Source of the DNA: Nocardia wallacei
Lineage (GTDB): Bacteria > Actinomycetota > Actinomycetes > Mycobacteriales > Mycobacteriaceae
Reading direction: 5' to 3'
DNA: 64,000 nucleotides
Assembly (NCBI RefSeq): GCF_029869545.1
Contig: NZ_JARWQD010000109.1
Coordinates: 1-64,000, forward strand
The notes under the pieces are model-generated. The model made no database searches, had not been told where the DNA came from, and saw only the letters and a list, made by a program, of their open reading frames with translations. Shown piece after piece: positions 17,555 through 26,529 of this stretch; within the stretch, counting starts at the first letter, position 1; each line of letters opens with the position of its first letter. A program made the translations under genes and the position numbers.

Positions 17555-18431
17555 CGGATCAGTGGTGGGGTCGGCGGAGCGGCTCGGTCCTCTGCGCGTT
17601 TCGGTACCGCGATTGGCTGCGGCGCTGAAACCACTGCGTGCCAGGCCGTTTGCGGTGCTGTCGGCGCTGGTGCTGTTGTCCGTGCTGGGCTGGGCGGTCG
17701 TTCCGGGGCTGTTCACCGGGCGTGATCCGCTGGTCGGGGTACCGGCCGAGAAGCTCCGTGGGCCGAGCGCGAACCACTGGTTCGGCACCGACAATCTGGG
17801 CCGCGATATCTACACCCGAGTCGTCCATGCGGCCGAGTTGTCCTTGACGGCAACGGTATTCGCGGTTCTCATCGGATTGGTCGCCGGTTCGCTGATCGGA
17901 CTGGTGTCGGGCGCGATCGGCGGCGCCGTCGACTCGGCGACGATGCGGGTCGTCGACGTGCTGCTGTCGATTCCGGAACTGCTGATCTCGCTGGCCCTGG
18001 TGACCGTGCTCGGCTTCGGCACCCGCAATGTCGCGATCGCGGTCGGTGTGGCGCTGGTGGCCCGCTTCGCGCGGGTGATGCGCACCGAGGTGCTGCGCGT
18101 GCGGCGCGCCCAGTATGTGGAGGCCGCCCTCGCCGCGGGCGTGCGGTGGCCGGTTGTGCTGGTGCGGCACGTGCTGCGCAATGCCTACGCGCCCGTGGCC
18201 GCGCTGGCCGCCGTCGAATTCGGCGTGGCGGTGCTGGCCGTGTCCTCGCTGAGTTTTCTCGGCTACGGCGCCGCCCCGCCCACGCCGGAATGGGGTTCGC
18301 TGATCTCCGAGGGCCGCAACTACCTCGCCACGTCGTGGTGGATGACGACACTGCCCGGGCTGGTCATCGTCGCGGTCGTGCTCGCCGCGCAGCACCTCGG
18401 CCGCATTATCGCACGGGACGGTGCGCGATGA
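17547..18431 (+). CDS. Oligopeptide/nickel-type ABC transporter permease (DppC-like)
   Basis: A 294-residue DppC/OppC-class permease. The N-terminal OppC_N segment includes the diagnostic [15 protein letters not shown], and later comes the coupling loop [24 protein letters not shown] followed by [19 protein letters not shown]. About six transmembrane helices. It starts eight bases inside the DppB-like gene and ends with ATGA overlap into the ATPase gene, so all three are translationally coupled. The transported compound is unknown; context favours an organosulfur molecule. Confidence 0.91.
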   Translation: MRDGSVVGSAERLGPLRVSVPRLAAALKPLRARPFAVLSALVLLSVLGWAVVPGLFTGRDPLVGVPAEKLRGPSANHWFGTDNLGRDIYTRVVHAAELSLTATVFAVLIGLVAGSLIGLVSGAIGGAVDSATMRVVDVLLSIPELLISLALVTVLGFGTRNVAIAVGVALVARFARVMRTEVLRVRRAQYVEAALAAGVRWPVVLVRHVLRNAYAPVAALAAVEFGVAVLAVSSLSFLGYGAAPPTPEWGSLISEGRNYLATSWWMTTLPGLVIVAVVLAAQHLGRIIARDGAR

Positions 18432-20050
18432 GCGTGGAACGACTCCCCGAACCGCTGCTGCGCATCGATGATCTGCAGGTGGCCTACCGTGGCACCACGG
18501 CGCCGACCACAGCCGTCGCGGGGGCGTCGCTGACGGTTTTGCCGGGCGAGACCGTGGCGCTGGTCGGCGAATCCGGTTCCGGCAAATCTACTCTCGCCCA
18601 CGCGGTGATCGGACTGCTGAACGGCGGGATCATCACCGGCGGGCGCATCCACTTCGGCGGTGAGCGCATCGATGACGCACCGCGGCGCCGGTTACGCCAA
18701 TTGCGCGGCGCGCGAATCGGTCTGGTGCCGCAGGACCCGGGCACCTCGCTGAATCCGGTGCTGCGCGTCGGCGATCAGGTGGCCGAGGCGCTGCGCATCC
18801 ACGGCCGCGCCACCCGGAAAACCGCACGGGCGCAGGCCGTGCGGATCCTCGCGGAGGCGGGACTGGACCGGCCGGAGTTGCGCGCACGCCAATACCCTCA
18901 GGATCTGTCGGGCGGGCAGCGTCAGCGGGTACTGATCGGCACCGCGCTGGCCTGCGACCCCGATCTCGTCATCGCCGACGAACCGACCAGCGCCCTGGAC
19001 GTCACCGTGCAGCGGCACATCCTCGACCACCTGGCCGACCGCACCGCCCGCTCGGGCACCGCGGTCCTGCTGATCACCCACGACCTCGCGGTGGCGGCGG
19101 ATCGTGCCGATCGAATCGCGGTGATGCGGCGCGGCGAGATCGTCGAAATCGGCTCCACGGCAGAGGTTCTCGAGCACCCGCGGCACGAGTACACCCGGCG
19201 GCTCCTGGCGGCCGCGCCCAGCCTGGATACGGAGATCCGCCCGGAACGCCCGGCCGCGGCGACCCCGCTGCTGGCCGCCTCCGGTCTGCGCAAGACCTTC
19301 CGGATCGGGCCCGGCGCGCGGCTCACGGCGGTCGGCGGAGTATCCCTGCACGTCGACCGCGGCGAAACCCTGGCGGTGGTCGGCGAATCGGGCTCCGGAA
19401 AGACCACCACGGCCCGGATCCTGGCGCGGCTCGAGGCCCCCGACGCGGGCGCGGTGACATTCGACGGCCAGGACCTCGGTGCCCTGCGGCGCTCGCGGCT
19501 GCGCGAGCTGCGGCGGCGGATTCAGGTGGTCTACCAGAACCCCTATGCCGCTTTGAATCCCAAACTGACCGTCGCCGAGATCATCGCGGAACCCTTGCGC
19601 GCCTTCGGTGTCGGCGATCGCGGCGAGCGGGTCGCCGAGCTGCTCGAGCAGGTCGCCCTGCCCGCCGACTACCGCGACCGGCGCCCGGACTCGCTGTCCG
19701 GTGGGCAGCGGCAGCGGGTCGCGATCGCCCGCGCCCTGGCCCTGCGCCCCGACCTGGTGGTACTCGACGAACCGGTGTCGGCGCTCGACGTCTCGGTGCA
19801 GGCGCAGATCCTCGAACTGCTGGAACAGCTGCAGCGCGACCTCGAGCTGAGCTACCTGTTCATCACCCACGACCTGGCCGTGGTGCGGCGCATCGCCGAC
19901 CGGGTGGCGGTCATGCGTGCGGGCGAGATCGTCGAAACCGCCACTACCGCAGCACTGTTCGCCGCACCACGGCACGAGTACACCCGCGAGCTGCTGGCTG
20001 CCATTCCGGGCGCCGACACCCGGCCCATCCCGATCGAAAGGACGGCCTGA
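18428..20050 (+). CDS. Fused dipeptide-type ABC ATPase (DppD-DppF fusion)
   Basis: A 540-residue protein with two complete ABC ATPase halves. The first has Walker [10 protein letters not shown] at about 47-55, signature LSGGQRQR and Walker [15 protein letters not shown]. The second has Walker [10 protein letters not shown] at about 319-327, signature LSGGQRQR and [13 protein letters not shown]. Both have the switch histidine (ITHD) and end with the HEYTR[RE]LLAA motif typical of DppD/DppF. Such fusions supply both ATP sites of a DppBC-type importer in one chain. It overlaps the DppC-like gene by four bases and abuts the next ATG directly. Confidence 0.93.
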   Translation: MSVERLPEPLLRIDDLQVAYRGTTAPTTAVAGASLTVLPGETVALVGESGSGKSTLAHAVIGLLNGGIITGGRIHFGGERIDDAPRRRLRQLRGARIGLVPQDPGTSLNPVLRVGDQVAEALRIHGRATRKTARAQAVRILAEAGLDRPELRARQYPQDLSGGQRQRVLIGTALACDPDLVIADEPTSALDVTVQRHILDHLADRTARSGTAVLLITHDLAVAADRADRIAVMRRGEIVEIGSTAEVLEHPRHEYTRRLLAAAPSLDTEIRPERPAAATPLLAASGLRKTFRIGPGARLTAVGGVSLHVDRGETLAVVGESGSGKTTTARILARLEAPDAGAVTFDGQDLGALRRSRLRELRRRIQVVYQNPYAALNPKLTVAEIIAEPLRAFGVGDRGERVAELLEQVALPADYRDRRPDSLSGGQRQRVAIARALALRPDLVVLDEPVSALDVSVQAQILELLEQLQRDLELSYLFITHDLAVVRRIADRVAVMRAGEIVETATTAALFAAPRHEYTRELLAAIPGADTRPIPIERTA

Positions 20051-21130
20051 ATGACCCTGCCGAATCCGCTTCTCCTCGGCCTCGAACTGTCCGGCACCGG
20101 TGCCCACCCCGCGTCGTGGCGGCGTGCCGACTCCCGCGCGGAGGACCTGTTCACCGCCGGATACTGGCTCGATGCCCTTACCGCAGCGGACACCGCGGGC
20201 GTCGATTTCGCCTTTCTGCCCGATTCCTTCGCGCTGCAGCCGGAAGGTGCGATCGGACGGCTCGAGGCCGTGGGTATCGCCGCGCGCGCCGCGTCCGCGA
20301 CGCACCGGATCGGTGTGATCCCGCAGGCCCCCGTGACGCACACCGAGCCGTTCCACATCTCCAAAGCCGTTGCCAGCCTGGACTTCGCGACCTACGGCCG
20401 CGCCGGGTGGGAGGTCACGGTCTCCCACGGGCAGTCGAAGCTGTTCGGGCGCAAGGGCGAACAGGACGAGACGTCGCTGTGGCACGAGGCGGACGAGGCC
20501 ATCGAGGTCGTGACCCGGCTGTGGGACAGCTGGGAGGATGATGCCGAGATCCGCGATCGGGCGACGGGCCGGTTCATCGACCGGGATCGGCTGCACTACA
20601 TCGACTTCGCGGGCGACAACTTCTCGGTGAAGGGCCCGTCGATCACGCCGCGCCCGCCGCAGGGACAGCCGCTGGTCGCCGTTCGCGCCGCGGATCCACG
20701 CAGCACCCGGGTGGCGGTGCACCGCGCCGACCTGATCAGGATCTCGGCCGCCGACCTCACGGGGGCCGCGCACCTGCGCAGCGAACTGCGGTCGGCTGCC
20801 GCGGCGGCGGGACGCGATCCGAATCTCGTTCGGGTGCTGGTCGATATCGATGTGCACGTGGCGACCACCGCGGAGCGCGCCGCGTCGGACGTCGCCCAGC
20901 TCGAGGCCTGGTCACCGACGCAGGCACCGAACGCGCTGCGCCACATCGGAACTGCGCGGACCCTGCGCGAGCTGTTGGCGGAGGTCCGCCGCGAATGCGC
21001 GGGCGACGGTGTCGTGCTGCGCCCGCTGGCGCTGGCCGCCTTCACCGACCACCTGCCCCGCCTCACCCCGACCCTGCGCGACCGGCTCGGCCTGCCGCGT
21101 CCCGCCAACCGCTACGCGACCACCGCCTGA
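20051..21130 (+). CDS. Luciferase-like FMN-dependent monooxygenase (NtaA/SnaA/DszA-related)
   Basis: A 359-residue LLM protein with the NtaA/SnaA/DszA pattern LWDSWEDDAEIRD then FSVKGPSITPRPPQGQPLV, and an N-terminal barrel with LTAADTAGVDFAFLPDSF. DszA relatives oxidise sulfones, and SnaA/NtaA relatives oxidise antibiotic precursors or nitrilotriacetate. It is shorter than the next gene product and may be a divergent paralogue. The ATG immediately follows the stop of the fused ATPase. The C-terminal RLTPTLRDRLGLPRPANRY matches the helical end of the family. Confidence 0.85.
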   Translation: MTLPNPLLLGLELSGTGAHPASWRRADSRAEDLFTAGYWLDALTAADTAGVDFAFLPDSFALQPEGAIGRLEAVGIAARAASATHRIGVIPQAPVTHTEPFHISKAVASLDFATYGRAGWEVTVSHGQSKLFGRKGEQDETSLWHEADEAIEVVTRLWDSWEDDAEIRDRATGRFIDRDRLHYIDFAGDNFSVKGPSITPRPPQGQPLVAVRAADPRSTRVAVHRADLIRISAADLTGAAHLRSELRSAAAAAGRDPNLVRVLVDIDVHVATTAERAASDVAQLEAWSPTQAPNALRHIGTARTLRELLAEVRRECAGDGVVLRPLALAAFTDHLPRLTPTLRDRLGLPRPANRYATTA

Positions 21131-21137
21131 GGACGAG

Positions 21138-22502
21138 ATGTCGAACAACAAGGTACGCAAGCAGATTCACCTCGCCGCCCACTTCCCCGGCGTCAACAAC
21201 ACCACCGTCTGGAGCGATCCGGACTCGCACAGCCAGATCGACTTCGACTCGTTCGTGCATCTGGCCCGCACGGCCGAGCGCGGCCTGTTCGACTTCTTCT
21301 TCCTCGCCGAGGGGCTGCGGCTGCGCGAGCACCGCGGCCGCATCTTCGACCTGGACGTGGTCGGTCGGCCGGACACCTTCACCGTGCTGGAGGCGCTGGC
21401 CGGGGTGACAACCCATCTCGGACTGGCCGGGACGATCAACACCACGTTCAACGAACCCTTCGAGCTGGCAAAGCAATTCGCGACGCTGGACCACCTCTCC
21501 GGCGGTCGCGCCGCGTGGAATGCCGTCACCTCCTCCGACGCGTTCACCGGTGAGAACTTCCGCCGCGGCGGCTATCTCGAGCATGCCGAGCGATATATCC
21601 GTGCCGCCGAGGTCGTCGACGCCACCCGGGCGCTGTGGGACAGCTGGCCCGAGCGGGCGCTGCTGGTGGACCGCGAGCGCGGAATCTTCGCGCACCCGGC
21701 GCCCACCGTGCGCATCGACAGCGACCAGTTCGACATCGAGGGACCGTTCGTGCTGCCCCGCAGCCCGCAGGGTTACCCCGTGCAGTTGCAGGCGGGCGAT
21801 TCCGACGAGGGCCGCGAATTCGGCGCGGCCAAGGCCGACGCGATCTTCAGCCGGCACGGCGAACTCGAGGACGGGCAGCAGTTCTACGCCGATGTGAAGG
21901 GGCGCCTCGCCAAGTACGGCCGCGCCCGCGACGATCTGAAGATCCTGCCCGCGGCGGCCTTCGTGCTCGGCGACAGCCGCGACGACGCCGAGGAGCGGGC
22001 CCGGCACATCCGGCTGCAGCAGGTCGGGCCGCAGACGGCGATCGCCTTCCTCGAACAGGTCTGGGGCCGTGACCTTTCCGGCTACGACCCGGACGGGCCG
22101 CTGCCGGATGTGGAACCCGCCGACAACGTCGACATCACCCGGGGCCGGGTGCGGCACGCCAAGGATCCGCGCGCCGTCGCCGAGGCGTGGCGCGCCAAGG
22201 CGGAGGCGGAGGGCCTCAGCATCCGCGAGCTCATCATCGAGGTCACCGCGCGGCAGCAGTTCGTCGGTTCGCCGCGCGAGGTGGCCGCCGAGATCGACCG
22301 CTATGTGCAGAACGATGCCGCCGACGGCTTCATCCTCGTGCCGCACCTGACCCCCGGCGGGCTGGACGAATTCGTCGAGAAGGTGGTCCCGGAACTCCAG
22401 GAGCGCGGCAGTTTCCGGACCGAATACACCGGCACGACCCTGCGGGAGCACCTGGGTCTGCGCCATCCCCACGAGAGCAGCGAAGGAGTACGGGCATCAT
22501 GA
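21138..22502 (+). CDS. NtaA/SnaA/DszA-family FMN-dependent monooxygenase
   Basis: A 454-residue member of the nitrilotriacetate/dibenzothiophene-sulfone monooxygenase family, full length. Features are the N-terminal HFPGVNNTTVW, FFLAEGL, the flavin-site AGTINTTFNEPFELAKQFATLDHLSGGRAAWNAVTSS (here split), EHAERY, FDIEGPFVLPRSPQGYPVQLQAG, and the C-terminal FILVPHLTPGGLDEFVEKVVPELQ. Members use FMNH2 from a separate reductase. In an operon with transporters and three other such enzymes it is likely to cleave C-S or C-N bonds of imported compounds. GAGG precedes ATG 21138, seven bases after the previous stop. Confidence 0.92.
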   Translation: MSNNKVRKQIHLAAHFPGVNNTTVWSDPDSHSQIDFDSFVHLARTAERGLFDFFFLAEGLRLREHRGRIFDLDVVGRPDTFTVLEALAGVTTHLGLAGTINTTFNEPFELAKQFATLDHLSGGRAAWNAVTSSDAFTGENFRRGGYLEHAERYIRAAEVVDATRALWDSWPERALLVDRERGIFAHPAPTVRIDSDQFDIEGPFVLPRSPQGYPVQLQAGDSDEGREFGAAKADAIFSRHGELEDGQQFYADVKGRLAKYGRARDDLKILPAAAFVLGDSRDDAEERARHIRLQQVGPQTAIAFLEQVWGRDLSGYDPDGPLPDVEPADNVDITRGRVRHAKDPRAVAEAWRAKAEAEGLSIRELIIEVTARQQFVGSPREVAAEIDRYVQNDAADGFILVPHLTPGGLDEFVEKVVPELQERGSFRTEYTGTTLREHLGLRHPHESSEGVRAS

Positions 22503-23335
22503 GCGCGGTCACCACGGCGGGTGGAAACAGGTCGGACTCCGTCGCGGAGTTCGAAAACCAGTGGAACGCTTGGCATGCCGAGCGCGAGGCATGGGCGCGC
22601 GAGCCACTGGGCTGGCTGAGCCTGACCGGCCTGCATTGGCTCGGCGAGCAGGAGGAGACCATCGCGGGCCTGCCGGGGAGGTGGCGGGTCGACGGCGAGA
22701 ACGTCGTTGTCACAGCCGAATCCGCGGACGGGCTCGTCCTGAACGGCGAACCGGTCGTCGGGCGGGCCGAGCTCACGCCGGGCGAGGGCGCGCCGGGGCT
22801 GACGGTTCGAGTCGGGGAGCGCAGCATCGAAGTGATCCGGCGCACCGGGCAATTCGCCCTGCGCATTCACGATCCGGCCGCGCCGACGCTCGCGGACTTC
22901 AGGGAAATTCCTGTGTATCAACCCGATTCGCGCTGGGTCGTGACCGGGATCTTCGAGCCGTACGACGCGGCCCGCACGGTGACCACCGGCGCGGTGGTGG
23001 CGGGGCTGGAGCACCATCACCCGGCGGCGGGCACGGTCATCTTCCGGCTCGGTGGGTCCGAGCATCGTCTCATCGCCTTCGGGGATGCGGAAACCGGTCT
23101 GCGCCTGCTGTTCACGGACGGGACCAGCGGCGTCACCACCTATGCGGGCGCGCGGACGCTGCAGCTGGGCGTCCCGGCCGCCGACGGCGGTGTCGTGCTC
23201 GACTTCAACCGCGCGCAGAACCTGCCGTGCGCCTTCACCGACTATGCGACCTGCCCGGTCGCGCCCGCGGAGAACCGGCTCACCGTGGCGATCGAGGCGG
23301 GGGAGAAGAACCCGCGGCCGGAGGGGGCGAGATGA
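22499..23335 (+). CDS. DUF1684 family protein
   Basis: A 278-residue soluble protein with the DUF1684 hallmarks: WLSLTGLHWL near the start, IRIHDP-like LRIHDPAAPTLADFREIPVYQPDSRWVV in the middle (in segments) and the closing DFNRAQNLPCAFTDYATCP-VAP-EN. The family is widespread in actinobacteria and its function is not known to me. Its placement between two luciferase-like monooxygenases, overlapping each by four bases, suggests an accessory enzyme or product-processing role in the same pathway. The conserved Cys/Asn/Pro-rich C-terminus may form the active region; that is inference. Confidence 0.88.
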   Translation: MSAVTTAGGNRSDSVAEFENQWNAWHAEREAWAREPLGWLSLTGLHWLGEQEETIAGLPGRWRVDGENVVVTAESADGLVLNGEPVVGRAELTPGEGAPGLTVRVGERSIEVIRRTGQFALRIHDPAAPTLADFREIPVYQPDSRWVVTGIFEPYDAARTVTTGAVVAGLEHHHPAAGTVIFRLGGSEHRLIAFGDAETGLRLLFTDGTSGVTTYAGARTLQLGVPAADGGVVLDFNRAQNLPCAFTDYATCPVAPAENRLTVAIEAGEKNPRPEGAR

Positions 23336-24465
23336 GCATTCCCCTGTCGGTTCTGGACCTGTCCCCGATCAGTGCGGGCTCGACCGCGCAGCAGGCCCTG
23401 CGCAACAGCATCGATCTCGCCCGGCACGCCGAAGCCTGGGGATACCGGCGCTACTGGCTGGCCGAACACCATTTCGTGCAGGTGGCGAGCTCCGCGACCA
23501 CGACGCTGATCGCGCTGGTCGCCGCCGCCACCAAGACGATCCGGGTGGGCTCGGCCGCCGTACAGCTCGGCCACCACACGTCGGCGTCGGTGGTGGAATC
23601 GTTCGGCACCATCGACGCGCTGCATCCCGGCCGCCTCGATCTGGGGCTCGGCCGGTCGGCGCATCGGGCCGCGCAGCTGCGCTCGGCGGGGGTGCCGCCG
23701 GTACCCGCGCCGGAGCGTCCGACCGAGGTGCGCGACGGTGTGGTGCTCCCGCCGCCGTTCACGCCGGGGCAGCAGCTCGACACCTCGCGGCTGGCAGCGT
23801 CTTTCGAGGCGCTGTTGCTGCCGGGTGCGGAATCGATCGACTACACCGAGCAGGTGGAGGAGATTCGCGCGCTGCTCGAGGGCCGTTATCGGACCGCGGA
23901 AGGCATTGCGCTGCACGCGGTGCCGGGTGAGGGGGCCGAGCTGGACCTGTGGCTGTTCGGCTCCAGCGGTGGGGAGAGCGCGCAGCTGGCGGGACGGCTG
24001 GGCCTGCCGTTCGCCGCCAACTATCATGTTTCGCCGGGAAGCATCCTGGAAACTGTTGCCGCGTACCGGGATTCGTTCCGTCCCTCGGAGCGTTACCCGA
24101 CGCCGTACCTGGTGGTGTCGGCGGATGTGGTGGTCGCCGAGGACGAGGCCACCGCCAAGCATCTGGCGTCCACGTACGGTCACTGGGTGTACAGCATCCG
24201 CAGCGGCGCGGGCGCGGCGCGATACCAGGACCCGGACACCGCGTCCCCGCTCACCGAACAGCAGCAGCGCCTCGTACGCGACCGCGTCACAACCCAATTC
24301 GTCGGCACCCCGGCCAGCGTCGCCCAACGCCTCACGGCCCTGCAGCAATTGACCGGTGCCGACGAGCTGGTCGTCACCTCGGTGACCCATCGCCACGACG
24401 ATCGCCTCGAGTCCCACCGCCTGCTGGCACGGGAATGGGGGTTGTCGCACGTACGCGCCGCCTGA
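23332..24465 (+). CDS. Luciferase-like monooxygenase, MsnO8-type group
   Basis: A 377-residue LLM oxidoreductase of the group beginning LSVLDLSPISAGSTAQQAL, with HAEAWGYRRYWLAEHH, TKTIRVGSAAVQLGHHTSASVVESFGTIDALHPGRLDLGLGR (in pieces), WLFGSSGGESAQLAGRLGLPFAANYH and the closing FVGTPASVAQRL-ALQQLTGADELVVTS. Family members are annotated as MsnO8-like or group 1 luciferase-family oxidoreductases. It is the last gene of the ten-gene run; its ATG overlaps the DUF1684 stop. Only 58 bases separate it from the rhomboid-like gene, which probably has its own promoter. Confidence 0.9.
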   Translation: MSIPLSVLDLSPISAGSTAQQALRNSIDLARHAEAWGYRRYWLAEHHFVQVASSATTTLIALVAAATKTIRVGSAAVQLGHHTSASVVESFGTIDALHPGRLDLGLGRSAHRAAQLRSAGVPPVPAPERPTEVRDGVVLPPPFTPGQQLDTSRLAASFEALLLPGAESIDYTEQVEEIRALLEGRYRTAEGIALHAVPGEGAELDLWLFGSSGGESAQLAGRLGLPFAANYHVSPGSILETVAAYRDSFRPSERYPTPYLVVSADVVVAEDEATAKHLASTYGHWVYSIRSGAGAARYQDPDTASPLTEQQQRLVRDRVTTQFVGTPASVAQRLTALQQLTGADELVVTSVTHRHDDRLESHRLLAREWGLSHVRAA

Positions 24466-24523
24466 CGTGCGTCGTCGCGGTCCGGGCGGCGGGCGCGGCG
24501 GCCTGCCCGGATAGCCTGCGGTG

Positions 24524-25114
24524 ATGACCACACCCCCGCCCGCACCGTCGCGCGTCGACGAGGTGCTCGACTGGCTCACCCGGCCGCCTCGGCCGTGGCT
24601 CACCGCCGCGATCGCCGTGGTGACCGCCGCGGTCGGGATCGCCCAGCTGGTCGATTCGTCGCTGTACGACCGGCTGTGCCGCGATCCCGCGGAGATCCGC
24701 CTCGGCGCGTGGTGGCGGCTGGGGACGGCCATGTTCGTCCAGGACGGTCGGGCCGCCGGGCTGGTGTTCAACCTGGTGATCCTGGCCGTCTTCGGGATCA
24801 TCGCGGAACGTGTGCTGGGTCGCTGGCGCTGGCTGGTCCTGTACTTCGGCTGTGGACTGTTCGGCCAGGCCGTCAGCTTCTGGTGGCTGGACTCGACCGG
24901 CGCGGGCAACTCGATGTGCGTCGCCGGACTCGTCGGCGGTCTGACCACCGTGGCCCTACTCGCCCCGGACCGCTTCGGCCCCCGCCGCCCCGCCCGTCCG
25001 GTGCTGTACGTGGTCCCGGCGCTGGCCGTGGTCGGCACGCTGCTGCACGACAACCACGGCCCGCCCCTGCTGCTCGGTATGGGCCTCGGCTACCTCACCC
25101 TGGTCCGGGATTGA
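24524..25114 (+). CDS. Rhomboid-like integral membrane protein
   Basis: A protein of about 196 residues with five or six transmembrane helices and the rhomboid layout: RLGAWWRLGTAMFVQDG after the first helix, a GAGNSMCVAGLVGG segment where the catalytic GxSG serine is expected, and histidines in LLHDNHGPPLLLGMG near the last helix. The serine motif is GNSM rather than GxSG, so proteolytic activity is uncertain and it may be a pseudoprotease. TAGCCT at 24510-24515 could be a -10 giving a near-leaderless mRNA from ATG 24524. Confidence 0.72.
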   Translation: MTTPPPAPSRVDEVLDWLTRPPRPWLTAAIAVVTAAVGIAQLVDSSLYDRLCRDPAEIRLGAWWRLGTAMFVQDGRAAGLVFNLVILAVFGIIAERVLGRWRWLVLYFGCGLFGQAVSFWWLDSTGAGNSMCVAGLVGGLTTVALLAPDRFGPRRPARPVLYVVPALAVVGTLLHDNHGPPLLLGMGLGYLTLVRD

Positions 25115-25196
25115 TGCGGCGTCGGCACGGGCATCGCTATCGTGAAGCCGACCTAGGCCGAGTCGGCTCGCGAATCGGGAAGCACGGTGTCGGACC

Positions 25197-25625
25197 ATGG
25201 CAGCAGACCTGACCGTGACGCGGGATCTGGTGATACCCGCGGCGGAGTTGCGCGAGCGGTTCTCGCGGTCGTCGGGTCCGGGAGGGCAGCACGTCAACAC
25301 CACCGACAGCCGGGTAGAGCTGTCGTTCGACCTCGCCAACTCGCCCTCGGTGCCGCAGTGGCTGCGCACCCGGATGCTCGACCACCTGGCCACCCGCCTG
25401 GTCGGCGGCGTGCTCACGATCGCCGCGTCGGAGCACCGCGCACAGTTGCAGAATCGCGCGGTCGCCCGCGAACGCCTGGCCTCGTTACTCCGTGACGCCG
25501 CTGCCGCACCGCCACCTGTTCGCCGCGCCACCAAGCCCTCGCGCGGAGCCGAGGAACGTCGCCTCTCCGCGAAGAAGCGGCGCGGCGTCACCAAACGCAA
25601 CCGCCGCGTCTCCCCGGACGACTAG
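25197..25625 (+). CDS. arfB: Alternative ribosome-rescue factor ArfB (peptidyl-tRNA hydrolase)
   Basis: A 142-residue protein with the catalytic GGQ at residues 29-31 in RSSGPGGQHVNTTDSRVEL, the single-domain class I release-factor-like fold and a basic Lys/Arg/Ala tail (RRLSAKKRRGVTKRNRR) that inserts in the empty mRNA channel of stalled ribosomes. Length matches ArfB/YaeJ. It hydrolyses peptidyl-tRNA on non-stop complexes. The ATG follows GGTGTCGGACC without a strong RBS. It converges with the hypothetical gene ending at 25648. Confidence 0.93.
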   Translation: MAADLTVTRDLVIPAAELRERFSRSSGPGGQHVNTTDSRVELSFDLANSPSVPQWLRTRMLDHLATRLVGGVLTIAASEHRAQLQNRAVARERLASLLRDAAAAPPPVRRATKPSRGAEERRLSAKKRRGVTKRNRRVSPDD

Positions 25626-25647
25626 CCGGGCGGGGAGACGGCGAGGG

Positions 25648-26235
25648 TCACTCGTCCTCGGTGGCGGCGACCATTTCCAGGACGCGGGGGCGGTTGGCGG
25701 GGTCGAGGAGGAGGGCTGCGGACCACAGGTAGCCGGACATGCCCAGTGGGGGTTTCGTTATAGCCGTTGTGGGCGTGAACAATTCGGAGATGCCGCGTTC
25801 GGGGAGGTAGCGGTAGGTGAGGGCGACCCATTCGTTGCCCCGGGCGTCGTAGATGACCGCGTTGCACATTTCCTCGGCGGTGGGGCGGTCGGGGAGGCGG
25901 CCCTCGAGCATGATCCGGCGCATCTCACCCGACGCGGTTTCCTCGGGGGTGAACTCCTCGCAATAGCCTTCGAAGAGAAGTCCGAAGCCCCACAGCGGAA
26001 TTCCCGAATGCTTCATCTGCGCGGCGCGATAGTGCACCGGATCCATGGAGGAGGCCGCGGTTTCGTCGTTGTGCAGCGGCCCCCCGTCGACGGCGAGCTC
26101 GCCGGAGGTATCCGCGGCGAGCCCGAAGAACATCGGGGGCGAATCCCAGCCCTGATGCTGATCGAGCATCCAATGGGTGAGTTCGCGAATGGCCTTGTCG
26201 CTGGGGTAGTGGATGGGGGCCGGGCCGGTAGTCAC
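25648..26235 (-). CDS. Hypothetical acidic cytosolic protein
   Basis: 195 residues from GTG 26235, chosen because AGGAAGGAA lies just upstream. No signal or membrane segment. The sequence is rich in Trp, Met, Glu and Pro (MFFGLAADTSGELAVDGGPLH, IPLWGFGLLFEGYCEEF, NEWVALTYRYLPERG), suggesting a compact beta-containing fold. Similar short proteins are common near XRE/DUF397 genes in Nocardia and Streptomyces, but I know no function. It lies just after the XRE-DUF397 unit, separated by a strong hairpin, so it probably has its own promoter. Confidence 0.65.
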   Translation of the reverse strand: MTTGPAPIHYPSDKAIRELTHWMLDQHQGWDSPPMFFGLAADTSGELAVDGGPLHNDETAASSMDPVHYRAAQMKHSGIPLWGFGLLFEGYCEEFTPEETASGEMRRIMLEGRLPDRPTAEEMCNAVIYDARGNEWVALTYRYLPERGISELFTPTTAITKPPLGMSGYLWSAALLLDPANRPRVLEMVAATEDE

Positions 26236-26262
26236 GGTGGTGTTCCTTCCTCGGCATGAGGA

Positions 26263-26295
26263 CGGCCCCGCTCCACTCACGGTGGGGCGGGGCCG
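26263..26295. terminator. GC-rich hairpin after the XRE-DUF397 operon
   Basis: CGGCCCCGC (26263-26271) pairs perfectly with GCGGGGCCG (26287-26295), with a further CAC/GTG pairing inside. It lies between the DUF397 stop and the start of the next minus-strand gene. No T-run follows, so it may act as a Rho-assisted or T-less terminator. Confidence 0.6.
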
Positions 26296-26319
26296 CCCAG
26301 TGTCGCTGTTTATTTCGAG

Positions 26320-26529
26320 TCAGAGGGTGGGGTGGAGATCCCCGCTCATCACTCCGGTGACCAGGGCATCCCACTCGGTGGGTGCGAAAACCAGTGCTGG
26401 GCCGGTTGGGTTCTTGGAGTCGCGGATGCCTACGTGGCCGGTGTCCAGGAAGGCGACCTCGACGCAGTCCTGGTTCGCGCCGCTGTGGCTGCTCTTGAAC
26501 CAGCGTGCACAAGATAGATCGACGTTCAC
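26320..26529 (-). CDS. DUF397 protein
   Basis: A 69-residue DUF397 domain: LSCARWFKSSHSG, NQDCVEVAF, VGIRDSKNP, PALVFAPTEWDALVTGV. DUF397 proteins in actinomycetes are encoded next to XRE-family regulators with a DUF5753 domain and are thought to act with them in a toxin-antitoxin-like or developmental switch (BldB/WhiJ-type systems). Here the ATG overlaps the XRE stop by four bases, so the pair is made together. Confidence 0.93.
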   Translation of the reverse strand: MNVDLSCARWFKSSHSGANQDCVEVAFLDTGHVGIRDSKNPTGPALVFAPTEWDALVTGVMSGDLHPTL

